From Thiohalocapsa sp. ML1 (GTDB taxonomy: Bacteria > Pseudomonadota > Gammaproteobacteria > Chromatiales > Chromatiaceae): a stretch of DNA of 38,911 nucleotides. The notes below the pieces were generated by a model, which made no database searches, was not told the origin of the DNA, and saw only the letters and a list, made by a program, of their open reading frames with translations. The stretch spans positions 1 to 38,911 of the forward strand of contig NZ_JABX01000051.1 of assembly GCF_001469165.1 (NCBI RefSeq), given 5' to 3'. Positions 23,368 through 33,193 of this stretch are shown here, piece by piece; positions within the stretch are counted from its first letter, which is position 1; each line of letters starts with the position of its first letter. The translations under genes and the position numbers were made by a program.

Positions 23368-24514
23368 GCGCCGCCGCCCCTCGCGCCGCACCGGGCCGGG
23401 CGGCACGGGCTGGGTGCTCGCCGCGCTCGGGGTCATGCTCGCCGCCGGCACCTGGCTGTGGTTCGATGCCAACTTCGAGCGGCAACTGCGCGAGCTGCCG
23501 GCGGGCGAGTCCGAGGCCGCGCGGCGCAATCCCTTCCTCGCCGCCGAGCGCTTCCTCGCCGGGCTCGGCGTCGCGGCCGACAGCAGCACGGACCTGTCCC
23601 TGCTGCGCACGCCGCCCGGCCCGCGGGACATGCTGGTCATCGACGGCCTGCCGCCGCTCAATGCCGAGCGGCGGGCGCGGCTGCGCGCCTGGCTCGAGGC
23701 CGGCGGACGCCTTTTGGCGGAGGCCATCCGCCTCGACGAAGCCGCCTCCGGCAGCGACGACTTCCTCGCTGAGCTGGGCGCGATGCTGCGCTTCGACGAG
23801 GCGGCGGACGGCGACGCTGATGTCGTTGCGGACGTGCAGATCGCGGGCTACCCCGAGCCGCTCCAGGTGGCCTTCGCCGCGCCCTGGTACCTGGAAGATG
23901 CTGCCGGCATGGCCGTCGGCGACGCCGGCGCCGACGGCCGTGCGCGGCTGCTGGAGTACGCCGTCGGCGACGGCATCGTCTACGTGGTGAGCGATACGCT
24001 GTGGCTCGGCAACGGCGCCATCGGCCGGCACGACCACGCGCTGCTGCTCGCCCGGCTGGCGGCGGATCGCGACCATGTCTGGCTGCTGCACGACGTCTCG
24101 GTGCCGCATCTCGCCGTGCTGCTTTGGCGCGCGGCGCCGGCGGCCGTGCTCTCGGCTGCGCTGCTGCTGGCGGCCGTGCTCTGGCACATCGGCGGGCGAC
24201 TCGGCCCGCTGCTGCCCGCGCCCGCCGCGGGCCGGCGCGATCTGCTGGAGCACCTGGAGGCCGCGGGCGACTTCCTCTGGCAGCGCGGGCGCGGCGCCGT
24301 GCTGGTGAGCCGCACCCGCCGGCGCATCGAGCGCGACTGGCTCCGCCGCCACCCGCCGCTGCGGAAGCTAGATCAGCCGGGACGGGCGCGCCGCATCAGC
24401 GAGCAGAGCCATCTACCGGTGTCCGAGGTGCAGGCGGCGTTGTATGGTCCCCTGCCCGACCTGGCCGCACTCCCGCGCATCACGGCCGCGCTGCAGCGGC
24501 TGGCGCGGCGCTGA
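23360..24514 (+). CDS. DUF4350 domain protein
   Basis: A 384-residue protein: a transmembrane helix at 15-35 (GWVLAALGVMLAAGTWLWF), then a DUF4350-type soluble domain (about 50-240) with NPFLAAERFLAGLG, LLVIDGLPPLNAERRARLRAW-type strands and YVVSDTLWLGNGAIGRHDHALLLARL. A second hydrophobic helix (about 258-280) and a cytosolic helical tail end in a conserved-looking QAALYGPLPDLAALPRIT. The soluble part resembles glutamine-amidotransferase-like Rossmann folds without a catalytic Cys. Start ATG 23360 lies inside the end of the DUF4129 gene, indicating translational coupling. Confidence 0.8.
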   Translation: MAERRRPSRRTGPGGTGWVLAALGVMLAAGTWLWFDANFERQLRELPAGESEAARRNPFLAAERFLAGLGVAADSSTDLSLLRTPPGPRDMLVIDGLPPLNAERRARLRAWLEAGGRLLAEAIRLDEAASGSDDFLAELGAMLRFDEAADGDADVVADVQIAGYPEPLQVAFAAPWYLEDAAGMAVGDAGADGRARLLEYAVGDGIVYVVSDTLWLGNGAIGRHDHALLLARLAADRDHVWLLHDVSVPHLAVLLWRAAPAAVLSAALLLAAVLWHIGGRLGPLLPAPAAGRRDLLEHLEAAGDFLWQRGRGAVLVSRTRRRIERDWLRRHPPLRKLDQPGRARRISEQSHLPVSEVQAALYGPLPDLAALPRITAALQRLARR

Positions 24515-24562
24515 CGGGCGGCCAGCGCCATCATCGAACGCACAGCACAAGGAGCCTTGCGC

Positions 24563-25552
<990 letters not shown>

Positions 25553-25792
25553 TGCAGTGGCGCGCAATCCAGCGCTCACAGGCGCCAAGCCGGCAGGCCG
25601 CAAGCGCAACCACGGCGCAAACAGGAAAGTTCGGCTGGATTGCAGTCTCGTGGAGGTGGGATCGCATCGCCGTCGAATGCGCTGCTTCGGCGTCGCCGCC
25701 GCGATTGCGCGAGCGGTGCAAGCCCCCGGGTCCCCAAGCGGCTATGATGTGGGCCGGAGTCCTTATCGGCGTCGCCCTGCGCCCCGTCCCGC

Positions 25793-26293
25793 ATGAGCAT
25801 TGCACTGAAGCTCTTCGAGCAACTGACCGAGACCACCGACGAGCGCGAGCGGCTGCGCTTGATCGCCGACGCCATCGGTACGCTGGAGGACAGTTGGCCG
25901 CGTCCGGCCGACATCGCGCGTGCGGGTGATGTGCGCGAATCGGAGCTGCGGTTGCAGAAGGAGATCGAGAGCGTACGCAAGGAAATCCGCGAATCGGAGC
26001 TGCGGTTGCAGAAGGAGATCGAGAGCGTACGCAAGGAAATCGAGGTGGTGCGCAGGGAGATCGAGGTGGTGCGCAGGGAGATCGAGGTGGTGCGCAAGGA
26101 GGCGGCGGAAAGCGAGGCCCGGCTGCGCAAGGAAATCGAGCAGATACGGTTGGAAACCGAGCGGGTCCGCGGAGAGATCCGCGGCGTCGAGACCAGGCTG
26201 CACCAGGCGCTGCACCGCCAGACCATCTGGATCATCGGGGCCGTCGGCGCCGTCGCGGGTCTGATCCGGCTGCTGGAATACCTGCTTCCCTGA
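25793..26293 (+). CDS. Coiled-coil membrane protein with internal repeats (DUF1640-like)
   Basis: A 166-residue protein: a short N-terminal helical part (1-48), a long charged coiled coil (about 49-140) and a single C-terminal transmembrane helix (WIIGAVGAVAGLIRLLEYLL). The coiled coil contains two exact 54-bp repeats (25934-25987 and 25988-26041; unit RESELRLQKEIESVRKEI) and three 21-bp repeats (from 26042; unit EVVRREI), both multiples of the 7-residue heptad, so copy changes keep the coil register. The layout resembles DUF1640/CCDC90-type proteins common in repeat-rich Chromatiales-like genomes. It sits between moxR and the DUF58 gene, where such a gene is not usual. A TATGAT hexamer at 25743-25748 could be its -10 but no -35 is visible. 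The 240 bp before it hold nothing else. Confidence 0.75.
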   Translation: MSIALKLFEQLTETTDERERLRLIADAIGTLEDSWPRPADIARAGDVRESELRLQKEIESVRKEIRESELRLQKEIESVRKEIEVVRREIEVVRREIEVVRKEAAESEARLRKEIEQIRLETERVRGEIRGVETRLHQALHRQTIWIIGAVGAVAGLIRLLEYLLP

Positions 26294-26740
26294 TCCTTCG
26301 CTGCGGGCATCCCACCGTTGCTCCCGACGCGGCGGACTGAAGCCCGCTCCTGCCACGCGAGGCAGGGCCGTGCGCACGCGCGCGCTGTGGGAGCGGCTTT
26401 ACCATGAAAGTCGCGCGCGGCGCGCTCCTTAATCTCCCTCTCCTGACAATCCCGTCGACGAGCGAAATCGCAACCGACTCGAACCGAGCCGGTCGGCCTT
26501 TACCGGAGCCGGGCGGCTCCGTCGCGTCTACAATGGGGCGCCGTCCTGTGAGCCTGAGCCGATGAGCCCGTTGCGTCCGCTCCACCGCGATGCCGATTTC
26601 CCGGTGCCGCCCTCAATGCAGAGCCGACTGCCCGACAGGCACTTGGCGCGCACGATCAAGCCCGGCGGTGATCGGCGGGGCCGCGTGCCAAGCGCCGTTG
26701 GCGAAGCTGGCGCATCGTCGACCAAGGGCCAGCCGCGCGC
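26294..26740. other. Intergenic region with REP-like motif and possible promoter
   Basis: Holds a REP-like pair near 26322-26400 (minus-strand GGAGCGGGCTTCAGTCCGC; plus-strand GTGGGAGCGGCTTTACC). A TACAAT hexamer near 26529 may be the -10 of a promoter for the DUF58 gene, needed because the gene is cut off from moxR. A 60-codon frame at 26562-26744 ends in TGA overlapping the DUF58 ATG but has no ribosome site or family resemblance; I do not call it. Confidence 0.4.
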
Positions 26741-28048
26741 ATGAGACCGGCGCGGCCTCTCGTCATCGCGCTCGGGGGCTGGACGGCGCTGGCGCTGGCC
26801 GGGGCCTTCGCGCCTGGGCTGCTGCCCGCGTGGCAGGCGCTCGGCGTGCTGCTGGCAGCGCTCGCCGGCGCCGACCTGTGGCTGCTGCTGCGGCTGCGGA
26901 CGCCCGGCGTGCGCCGCGACGTTGCCGCCATCGTGCCGCAGGGCGTCTGGTCGCCGGTGCGGCTGGTGCTGACCAACGCCTCGCCCGGCGCGCTGCGGCT
27001 CGACCTGCACGACCTGCATCCTGCCGACGCCGACGTGCGCGGGCTGCCGGCGACGGTGCGTATTGGTGCTCGGGGTGCGGTGGCCGTGAGCTATGAGCTG
27101 CGCGCGCCGGCGCGCGGGCCGCGGGACTTCGCAGGTTGCGATCTCAGGCTCCACTCGCCGCTCGGGCTCTGGACCCGGCGCCGGCGCGCGGGGCCCGCGG
27201 CGCTGTTCCGCGTCTACCCGAACTTCGCCGAGATCAGCCATTACACGCTGCTCGCCGCGAGCGACAGCCTCGCCGGACTCGGTCTGCAACGCCAGCGCCG
27301 GCGCGGCGTCGGTGCGGAGTTTCATCAACTGCGCGAGTACCGCCGCGGGGATACGCTGCGGCAGATCGACTGGAAGGCCACTTCGCGCATCCGCAAGCTG
27401 GTGGCGCGGGAGTACGAGGACGAGCGCGACCAGCGCCTGGTGTTTCTGCTCGACTGCGGGCGGCGCATGCGCCATCAGGACCGCGCCGGCCGGGCGCACT
27501 TGGACGACGCGCTGAATGCGCTCATGCTCCTGGCCTACGTGGCCGTGCGGCAGGGCGACGCGGTGGGGCTGCTCGCCTACGGCGGCGGCGAGCGCTGGTT
27601 CCCGCCGCAGCGCGCACCGGATACGGTGCACCGGCTGCTCCGCGCCGTCTATGACCTGACGCCGTCGCTGGCGGTGGCGGACCCGCTCGCCGCGGCGCGG
27701 GCGCTGCTAACGCGCCAGCCGCGCCGCGCGCTGGTACTCATCGTCACCAACAGCCGCGACGAGGACCACCCGGAGCTGCTGCGGGCCGTGCAGGTGCTGC
27801 GCCGACGCCACCTGGTGCTGGTGGCGGACCTGCGCGAGGCGGCGCTCGACGAGGCGCTCGCGGCGCCGATCCTGACCGACACGGCGGCGCTGCGCTTCCA
27901 TGCCGTGCACGACTACCTGGCGGACCGCCGCCGCCATCATCAGCGCCTGCGGCACCTCGGCTGCCGCGTGCTGGACCTGCGCCCGGACCAGTTGCCCGCC
28001 GCCTTGGTGAACGCCTACGGCGGCATCAAGCGCGCTGCGGTTTTGTGA
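26741..28048 (+). CDS. DUF58 domain protein
   Basis: A 435-residue protein with two N-terminal hydrophobic helices (about 7-50), a beta-rich periplasmic-type segment (60-145) and the DUF58 region. The hallmark RRGVGAEFHQLREYRRGDTLRQIDWKATSRIRKLVAREYEDE lies at about 187-228. A VWA-like domain follows, with the degenerate metal site FLLDCGRRM and VTNSRDEDHPE. It is the classical partner of MoxR ATPases. The GTG/ATG choice is clear (ATG 26741). Its stop codon TGA is followed at once by a GGGGCTA heptamer array. Confidence 0.88.
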   Translation: MRPARPLVIALGGWTALALAGAFAPGLLPAWQALGVLLAALAGADLWLLLRLRTPGVRRDVAAIVPQGVWSPVRLVLTNASPGALRLDLHDLHPADADVRGLPATVRIGARGAVAVSYELRAPARGPRDFAGCDLRLHSPLGLWTRRRRAGPAALFRVYPNFAEISHYTLLAASDSLAGLGLQRQRRRGVGAEFHQLREYRRGDTLRQIDWKATSRIRKLVAREYEDERDQRLVFLLDCGRRMRHQDRAGRAHLDDALNALMLLAYVAVRQGDAVGLLAYGGGERWFPPQRAPDTVHRLLRAVYDLTPSLAVADPLAAARALLTRQPRRALVLIVTNSRDEDHPELLRAVQVLRRRHLVLVADLREAALDEALAAPILTDTAALRFHAVHDYLADRRRHHQRLRHLGCRVLDLRPDQLPAALVNAYGGIKRAAVL

Positions 28049-28097
28049 GGGGCTAGGGGCTAGGGGCTAGGTGCTAGGTGCTAGGGGCTAGGAGCTA
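28049..28097. repeat. GGGGCTA/GGTGCTA heptamer array filling the gap between convergent genes
   Basis: Seven tandem heptamers (GGGGCTA, GGTGCTA, one GGAGCTA) start at the first base after the DUF58 stop. They run to the lipB stop codon, which is itself the CTA of the last heptamer read on the minus strand. The intergenic region is thus nothing but this array. Confidence 0.92.
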
Positions 28098-28778
28098 GTG
28101 ATCGGCTTGCGCGTCAGGCGCGAGCTTGAGCTCGAGTCGTGCCGCGATGGCCTCCGCGAGCCGCCCGCCGATGTCGACGTCGGCGAGCCTGTCGCCCGGC
28201 ACCAGTTCCACGAGCCGCGTCATCGGCAGGCCCGCATGGCCGCACGGGTTGATGCGCGCAAAGGGCGCGAGGTCGAGGTCCAGGTTCAGCGCGACGCCGT
28301 GATAGCTGCAGCCGTGGCGAACGCGCAGCCCGAGCGAGGCGATCTTCGCGCCCTCCACATACACGCCCGGCGCATCGCCGCGGGCTGCCGCTTGGATGGA
28401 CAGGTCGGCCAACAGGTCGATGACCGCCCCCTCCAGCGCGCTCACCAGCACACGCACGCCGATGCGCAGCCGGCGCAGGTCCACCAGCACGTAGGCGATC
28501 GGCTGCCCCGGGCCGTGGTAGGTGACCTGCCCGCCGCGGTCGGTCTGCACCACCGGGATGTCGCCGGGGGCGAGCAGGTGCTCCGCCCTGCCCGCCTGCC
28601 CCTGCGTGAACACGGGCGGATGCTCGGCGAGCCAGAGCGCGTCGTCGGTGTCGGCGCCGCGCGTGTCGGTGAAGCGCCGCATGGCCTCCCAGCAGGCGTG
28701 ATAATCGACGCGGCCGAGGCGCGACAGGCGCAGGGCTCGCGCGGCGGGCAACGCCGGGTTCGGCAGATTCTCGGGCAT
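28095..28778 (-). CDS. lipB: Octanoyltransferase LipB
   Basis: A 227-residue enzyme that transfers octanoyl from acyl carrier protein to lipoyl domains, the first step of lipoic acid synthesis. Motifs: [11 protein letters not shown] (53-63), [12 protein letters not shown] (81-92), [23 protein letters not shown] (143-165) with catalytic Lys145, and INPCGHAG (176-183) with catalytic Cys179. It is last in the minus-strand block rlpA-dacA-ybeD-lipB; lipA does not follow, its place being taken by a convergent gene. The stop codon lies in a heptamer repeat. Confidence 0.95.
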   Translation of the reverse strand: MPENLPNPALPAARALRLSRLGRVDYHACWEAMRRFTDTRGADTDDALWLAEHPPVFTQGQAGRAEHLLAPGDIPVVQTDRGGQVTYHGPGQPIAYVLVDLRRLRIGVRVLVSALEGAVIDLLADLSIQAAARGDAPGVYVEGAKIASLGLRVRHGCSYHGVALNLDLDLAPFARINPCGHAGLPMTRLVELVPGDRLADVDIGGRLAEAIAARLELKLAPDAQADH

Positions 28779-28815
28779 GTCGGCGTCGGCGAGGCGCCAG
28801 GCCGGCGCTTAGTGA

Positions 28816-29085
28816 TCAGAGCGCGTAAACGACCAGCTCGTGGTCGGTCAGCTCCTGGTAGATGGCATCGAGCTGCGCCTTGCTCTCGGCGCGAATGTGC
28901 GCCGTCACCGCGAGCCACTTGCCGCCGCTGCTGGCGCGAACGGTGAGCGTCGTGGCGTCGAAGTCCGGCGCGTGGCGGCGCAGGATCTCCACCACCGCCG
29001 CCTCGATGGCGCTGTCCGCCGCACCCATTGCCTTGATCGGAAAGCTGCACGGAAACTGCAGCAGGGTCTCGTCGCTGTCGGCCAT
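28816..29085 (-). CDS. ybeD: YbeD-like DUF493 protein
   Basis: An 89-residue protein of the DUF493/YbeD family: small ferredoxin-like, ACT-domain-like fold, conserved between dacA and lipB in many gammaproteobacteria. Family marks: LLQFPCSFPIKAMG (10-23) and the strand GKWLAVTAHIRAESKAQLDAIYQELTDHELVVYAL to the end. GGAG lies 8 bases before ATG 29085; the frame is open upstream and a second ATG at 29124 lacks a site. It is probably regulatory; the exact function is not established. Confidence 0.9.
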   Translation of the reverse strand: MADSDETLLQFPCSFPIKAMGAADSAIEAAVVEILRRHAPDFDATTLTVRASSGGKWLAVTAHIRAESKAQLDAIYQELTDHELVVYAL

Positions 29086-29173
29086 GGTCGGCTCCGCGTA
29101 TTGCGTTGGCGTTGACGGTGGCATGCCGCGAAGATGGGGCCGCCGCACTCGCCGCGCGACCCCCGGCCGGACG

Positions 29174-30358
29174 TCAGAACAGCCGCAGCACCGAATCCCA
29201 GCCGCGGCGCAGGAAGTTGCCCCGACCCACATCGGCCAGCGCGACAGCGGGCTCCCGGCGGATCTCCTCGCCATCGAGCCGAAAGATGATCTCGCCGATC
29301 ACGTCGCCCCAGGCCACCGGCGCCGAGATATCCTCCGCGGGCTCCAGCTCCGCCGTGAGCGCGCTGTACTTGCCGCGCGGGATGGTGACGTACAGGTCCC
29401 GCGCGGGGCCGACCGGCAGGCTGGTCACGTCGCCACCCCAGATGCGCAGATCCTCCACCGGCTCGCCGCCCGGGAAGGGCCGATGGGTCTCGGAAAAGCT
29501 GAAGCCGTAGTTGAGCAAGGCTTGGCTGTCCGAGAAGCGCTCGCGATCGCTGCCGGTGCCCATGACGACGGCCAGCAGGCGCCGGCCATCGCGCTCCGCG
29601 GAGGACACCAGGCAGTAGCCGGCGGCGGCGGTGTGGCCGGTCTTGACGCCATCCACGCTTGGGTCGAGCCGGAGCAGCCGGTTGCGGTTGGACTGCTTGA
29701 TGTTGTTGAAGGTGAAGTCCGGCAGCGAGTACCAGGCGTAGTAGTCCGGAAACTCGCGAATCACCGCGGCCGCGACCTTGGCGATGTCCCGCGGCGTGGT
29801 GTAGTGCTCCGGGTCCGGCAGGCCGGCGGTGTTGACGAAGTTGGAGTTGGTCATGCCAAGGCGCGCGGCTTGGGTGTTCATCATCTCGGCAAAGGTCGCC
29901 TCGGTGCCGGCGATGTGCTCGGCGAGCGCGACGCTGGCGTCGTTGCCGGACTGCACGATCATGCCCTTGAGCAGGTCCTCGATGCTGACCTGCTTGCCGA
30001 CCTCGATGAACATCTTGGAGCCGCCGGTACGCCAGGCCTTCTCGCTGATCGTGGCCATGTCATCGAGCTTGAGCTTGCCGTCCGCAAGCTCCCGAAACAC
30101 GACATAGGCGGTCATGATCTTGGTGAGGCTCGCGGGCTCCAGGCGCTCGTCGGCGGCCTGCTCGGCGAGCACGGCACCGCTCGCGTGGTCGAGCAGCAGA
30201 TGGCCCCGGGCGCTCAGTGCCGGCGGCGTCGGAATGGCGTTGTCCTGAGCTGGCGCCGGTTCCTGGGCTAGGGCCACCGGGATGACCATCAGCAGCAGGG
30301 TGAGCAGCAGCGCGCTGGTCGGAAGGACGGTGCAGATGGCGCGGGCCGGTGGCTTCAT
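29174..30358 (-). CDS. dacA: D-alanyl-D-alanine carboxypeptidase (PBP5/6 type)
   Basis: A 394-residue low-molecular-weight penicillin-binding protein that removes the terminal D-Ala of peptidoglycan stem peptides. Signal peptide about 1-31 (VALAQEP); active-site motifs SLTK (Ser77, Lys80), SGN (137-139) and KTG (239-241), spaced as in class C PBPs. The C-terminal PBP5 beta domain (about 300-365) and an amphipathic end (GRGNFLRRGWDSVLRLF) for inner-membrane attachment follow. The start is the ATG giving the signal peptide; the frame stays open upstream over rlpA. Part of the mltB-rlpA-dacA-ybeD-lipB block. Confidence 0.94.
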   Translation of the reverse strand: MKPPARAICTVLPTSALLLTLLLMVIPVALAQEPAPAQDNAIPTPPALSARGHLLLDHASGAVLAEQAADERLEPASLTKIMTAYVVFRELADGKLKLDDMATISEKAWRTGGSKMFIEVGKQVSIEDLLKGMIVQSGNDASVALAEHIAGTEATFAEMMNTQAARLGMTNSNFVNTAGLPDPEHYTTPRDIAKVAAAVIREFPDYYAWYSLPDFTFNNIKQSNRNRLLRLDPSVDGVKTGHTAAAGYCLVSSAERDGRRLLAVVMGTGSDRERFSDSQALLNYGFSFSETHRPFPGGEPVEDLRIWGGDVTSLPVGPARDLYVTIPRGKYSALTAELEPAEDISAPVAWGDVIGEIIFRLDGEEIRREPAVALADVGRGNFLRRGWDSVLRLF

Positions 30359-30500
30359 GAGGCGGGTCTTTGCGGTTCGGGCGAAGGGGCGATGACGCGG
30401 CGGCACCCTGCCGGGCTGCCGCTCGGCGCGCATTTTAACCCCGCCGAGACCCTTCACCGGCCGGAAATCAAGCTGATTTCCCCGTCGCGGCGCCGGGCCG

Positions 30501-31514
30501 TCAGCGCGGCACCACCAGCACCGGACCGACGCCGATCGCCGCAAGCTCGCCGGCGATCTGCTCGGCGTCGCCGCGCGACCCGAGCGGACCGATGCGCACG
30601 CGATAGAGCGCGCTGCCGTCCGCGATGCTGATGGGCGTGTCGAGCTCACCGTTGAGTCGTGTCCGCATCTGCTCGGCATTGGCGCGGGCGGTGAAGGCGC
30701 CGACCTGGAGGTAGTAGCCGCCGCCGCTGCTGGCGACGGCGGGTTGCGCCGGCGGCGGCACGGCCGCGGGCGCCGCGGCGGGCAGCGCGCGCGGCGCCGG
30801 GGCGGTTGCCACGCGGCGCGCTGCCGGGGGTGTCGGGCTCGGCTCGGAACGCGCCGCCGTCGCGACGCGCCGCGCGTCGCGGCTGCCCGTCGCCGCACGC
30901 GTGACGCCGCTGTCGCGCGCCCGATGCTCCGCCAGGGCGGCGTCCGCGATTTTGAGCGTGCTCGGCAGCTCGCCGTCGTGATCCCGCGGATCGATGGACG
31001 TCACCAGCACCTGCGCGAGCCCCTGCTTGTCCATGCCGAGCGCCTTGGCCGCGGCGTAAGACAGATCGATGATGCGCTCACCGATGAAGGGGCCGCGGTC
31101 GTTGACCTTGACGATGAGGTTGCGGCCGTTCTCGAGGTTGGTGACCAGCACGTAGCTCGGCAGCGGCAGCGTCTTGTGCGCGGCCGTCATCTGGTGCATG
31201 TCGTACCACTCGCCGCTGGAGGTCTTCTTGCCGTGAAACTGCGTCCCGTACCAGGACGCGACGCCGCGCTCGCTGTGCTCGCGGCTCGTCTCCTGCGGGA
31301 AATAGGTCTTGCCGAAGACGACGTAGGATTTCATGTTGCCGTAGCGGGCCTTGGGCTCGACCCTGGGCTTGGCGCCGGGGACCTGGTCGAGGTCGATGCC
31401 GCGTTTCGGCGCACCGCCGCAGCCGCCGAGCACGAGCGCGACGGCCAGCGCGGCCAGGAGCGGCCAGCCGCGGGCGGCGGCCGGAAACACCCTGGCGCGC
31501 TCAGCCCGGCGCAT
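30501..31514 (-). CDS. rlpA: RlpA septal lytic transglycosylase-like lipoprotein
   Basis: A 337-residue outer-membrane lipoprotein. Lipobox VLGGC (Cys32); double-psi beta-barrel domain about 80-175 with GVASWYGTQFHGKKTSSGEWYD, TAAHKTLPLPS and VKVNDRGPF, which carry the conserved Glu and Asp/His of the RlpA active site. A Pro/Ala linker and a C-terminal SPOR domain (about 263-337, YYLQVGAFTARANAEQM) that binds denuded glycan at the division septum follow. The start overlaps the 3' end of mltB by 14 bp, so the two are co-translated. Confidence 0.94.
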   Translation of the reverse strand: MRRAERARVFPAAARGWPLLAALAVALVLGGCGGAPKRGIDLDQVPGAKPRVEPKARYGNMKSYVVFGKTYFPQETSREHSERGVASWYGTQFHGKKTSSGEWYDMHQMTAAHKTLPLPSYVLVTNLENGRNLIVKVNDRGPFIGERIIDLSYAAAKALGMDKQGLAQVLVTSIDPRDHDGELPSTLKIADAALAEHRARDSGVTRAATGSRDARRVATAARSEPSPTPPAARRVATAPAPRALPAAAPAAVPPPAQPAVASSGGGYYLQVGAFTARANAEQMRTRLNGELDTPISIADGSALYRVRIGPLGSRGDAEQIAGELAAIGVGPVLVVPR

Positions 31515-32559
31515 CGTCGCCTCCCTCGGCGCCGGCCCGCGCCGCGATCTCGCGGCTCAACTGGTACACGGCCATGGCGTACAGGTTGCTGTGGTTGTAG
31601 CGGGTGATGGCATAGAAGTTGTTGAAGCCGAGCCAGTGCTCCGTGTCCTCTCCGTCCAGCTCCAGCAGGGCCGCGAGCGTGTCGGCCGGCAGCGGCTCGG
31701 CGAGGGCACCGGGCACGGGCTCGACGCCGGCGGCGGCGAGTCGCGAGAAGGTCGTTTCCGGCCGCGCCGGGCGCTTCTCGGCGACGGGGATGCCGGCGGG
31801 CCGGCCAGTGCCGAGCGACACCCGGGCCGCGACGGGCGCACCGCGGTGCCAGCCGTGCAGCGCCAGATAGTTGCCGACGCTGCCGACGACGTCGGCCTTG
31901 CTGCCCCAGAGGTCGCGGCGGTTGTCGCCGTCGAAATCGACGGCATAGGCGCGGTAGCTGGACGGGATAAACTGCGGCAGGCCGACGGCACCGGCGTAGG
32001 AGCCGAGCGCCGTGCGCGGGTCGATCTGCTCCTCGCGCACCAGGCGCAGGAACTCGCCGAGCTCCTTGCTGAAGAACCCCGCCCGGCGCGGGAACGCGAA
32101 GCCGAGCGTGGAGAGCGCATCCAGCACCCGGTGCTGGCCCAGGTTGCCGCCGTAGTTGGTCTCGATGCCGATGATGGCGGTGATGATCTCCGGCGGCACG
32201 CCGTAGGCGGCCTCCGCCTTTTTCAGTAGATCCGCATGGTCGTTGAGGAAGCTGACCCCGCCCGCGATGCGCTCTTCGGTGAGGAACAGCCGCCGGTAGT
32301 CGCGCCAGGGCTTGGCCTCGTAGGGCCGGTTCATCGCATCGATGATGCCCTGCTGATAGCGGGCGTCGGCCATCAGTGCGGCGAGGTCATTCGGGCTGTA
32401 GCCGAGCGCCGCGGCGTTGTTGGCGACGAAGGCGCGGCTGCCGGCGAGATAGGCGGCCGGGGCATCGGCGGCGGTAGGCAGCGCGACGGCGCTGACCACG
32501 GCGCCGAGCAGTGCGACGGCGGCGCGGACTTGGGTGGGCATCGGGGCGGTCTTGGGCAT
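31501..32559 (-). CDS. mltB: Lytic murein transglycosylase B
   Basis: A 352-residue Slt35/MltB-type enzyme that cleaves the MurNAc-GlcNAc bond to form 1,6-anhydroMurNAc ends. The catalytic Glu is in IIGIETNYGG (Glu133); GAVGLPQFIPSSYRAYAVDFDGD and the C-terminal GFNNFYAITRYNHSNLYAMAVYQLS are family hallmarks. The N-terminus is an ordinary signal peptide with no lipobox cysteine, so unlike E. coli MltB this one should be soluble in the periplasm. The start is chosen at MPKTAPMPTQ; a TTG at 32580 and an ATG at 32541 are alternatives. First gene of the block; an AT-richer divergent promoter region (about 32580-32660) lies upstream. Confidence 0.92.
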   Translation of the reverse strand: MPKTAPMPTQVRAAVALLGAVVSAVALPTAADAPAAYLAGSRAFVANNAAALGYSPNDLAALMADARYQQGIIDAMNRPYEAKPWRDYRRLFLTEERIAGGVSFLNDHADLLKKAEAAYGVPPEIITAIIGIETNYGGNLGQHRVLDALSTLGFAFPRRAGFFSKELGEFLRLVREEQIDPRTALGSYAGAVGLPQFIPSSYRAYAVDFDGDNRRDLWGSKADVVGSVGNYLALHGWHRGAPVAARVSLGTGRPAGIPVAEKRPARPETTFSRLAAAGVEPVPGALAEPLPADTLAALLELDGEDTEHWLGFNNFYAITRYNHSNLYAMAVYQLSREIAARAGAEGGDDAPG

Positions 32560-32830
32560 GCTCTGGCCAGCCTTGCGCAAATTGCTTAATAAACCAGTTG
32601 CAGTATAGGTCAGAAGCTATTCTTCAAGAATCAGTTTTTCCTTGAGGATTAAACGGGGCAGGCCAAGTGCGGGGGCCGGCGCCAAGCCCGCGGGACAGGT
32701 GCCGGCAGGCCGCACGGCCCCGGGCAGACGCACCCGCGGCGCCGGGTCGCCTGCGCCGCCTCGTTACCGCCCGCCCGGCCCTGTGGTAGCGTTGCGGCTT
32801 TGCCGCTGCCCGACAAAACTGATACCGACC

Positions 32831-33118
32831 ATGTCTCTGGATTCTGCCGACGTTGCCAAGATCGCCCACCTCGCGCGGCTCGCCGTTGCCGACACGGAGC
32901 TCGACCATTACGCCCGGGAGCTTTCGAGCATCCTGGACTTGGTGGAGCAGATGAGCGCCGTGGACACCCGCGACGTCGAGCCCATGGCACACCCGCTGCA
33001 CATGGCGCAGCGGCTGCGCCCGGATGCCGTGACGGAGCCGGACCAGCGCGAGGCCTTTCAGGCCGCCGCGCCGGCCACCGAGAACGGCCTTTACCTGGTG
33101 CCGAAGGTCATCGAATAA
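32831..33118 (+). CDS. gatC: Asp/Glu-tRNA(Asn/Gln) amidotransferase subunit C
   Basis: A 95-residue GatC. It stabilises GatA in the amidotransferase that converts Glu-tRNA(Gln) or Asp-tRNA(Asn) to the amidated form. Typical sequence: [34 protein letters not shown] and the end [10 protein letters not shown]. It is followed after 75 bp by the start of gatA, the normal order, but gatA is broken and gatB absent from the window. Confidence 0.95.
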   Translation: MSLDSADVAKIAHLARLAVADTELDHYARELSSILDLVEQMSAVDTRDVEPMAHPLHMAQRLRPDAVTEPDQREAFQAAAPATENGLYLVPKVIE

Positions 33119-33193
33119 CCGCCAACGCCGCCATCCCGCTCGGACCCGCCGCCGCGCTCGCCGAGGGCGCGCCCCAACCCGCCCACCAGCACC

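Noticed and set aside
26562-26744. A 60-codon frame ending in ATGA overlap with DUF58
   Set aside because: No ribosome site and no recognisable sequence; one chance overlap is not enough.
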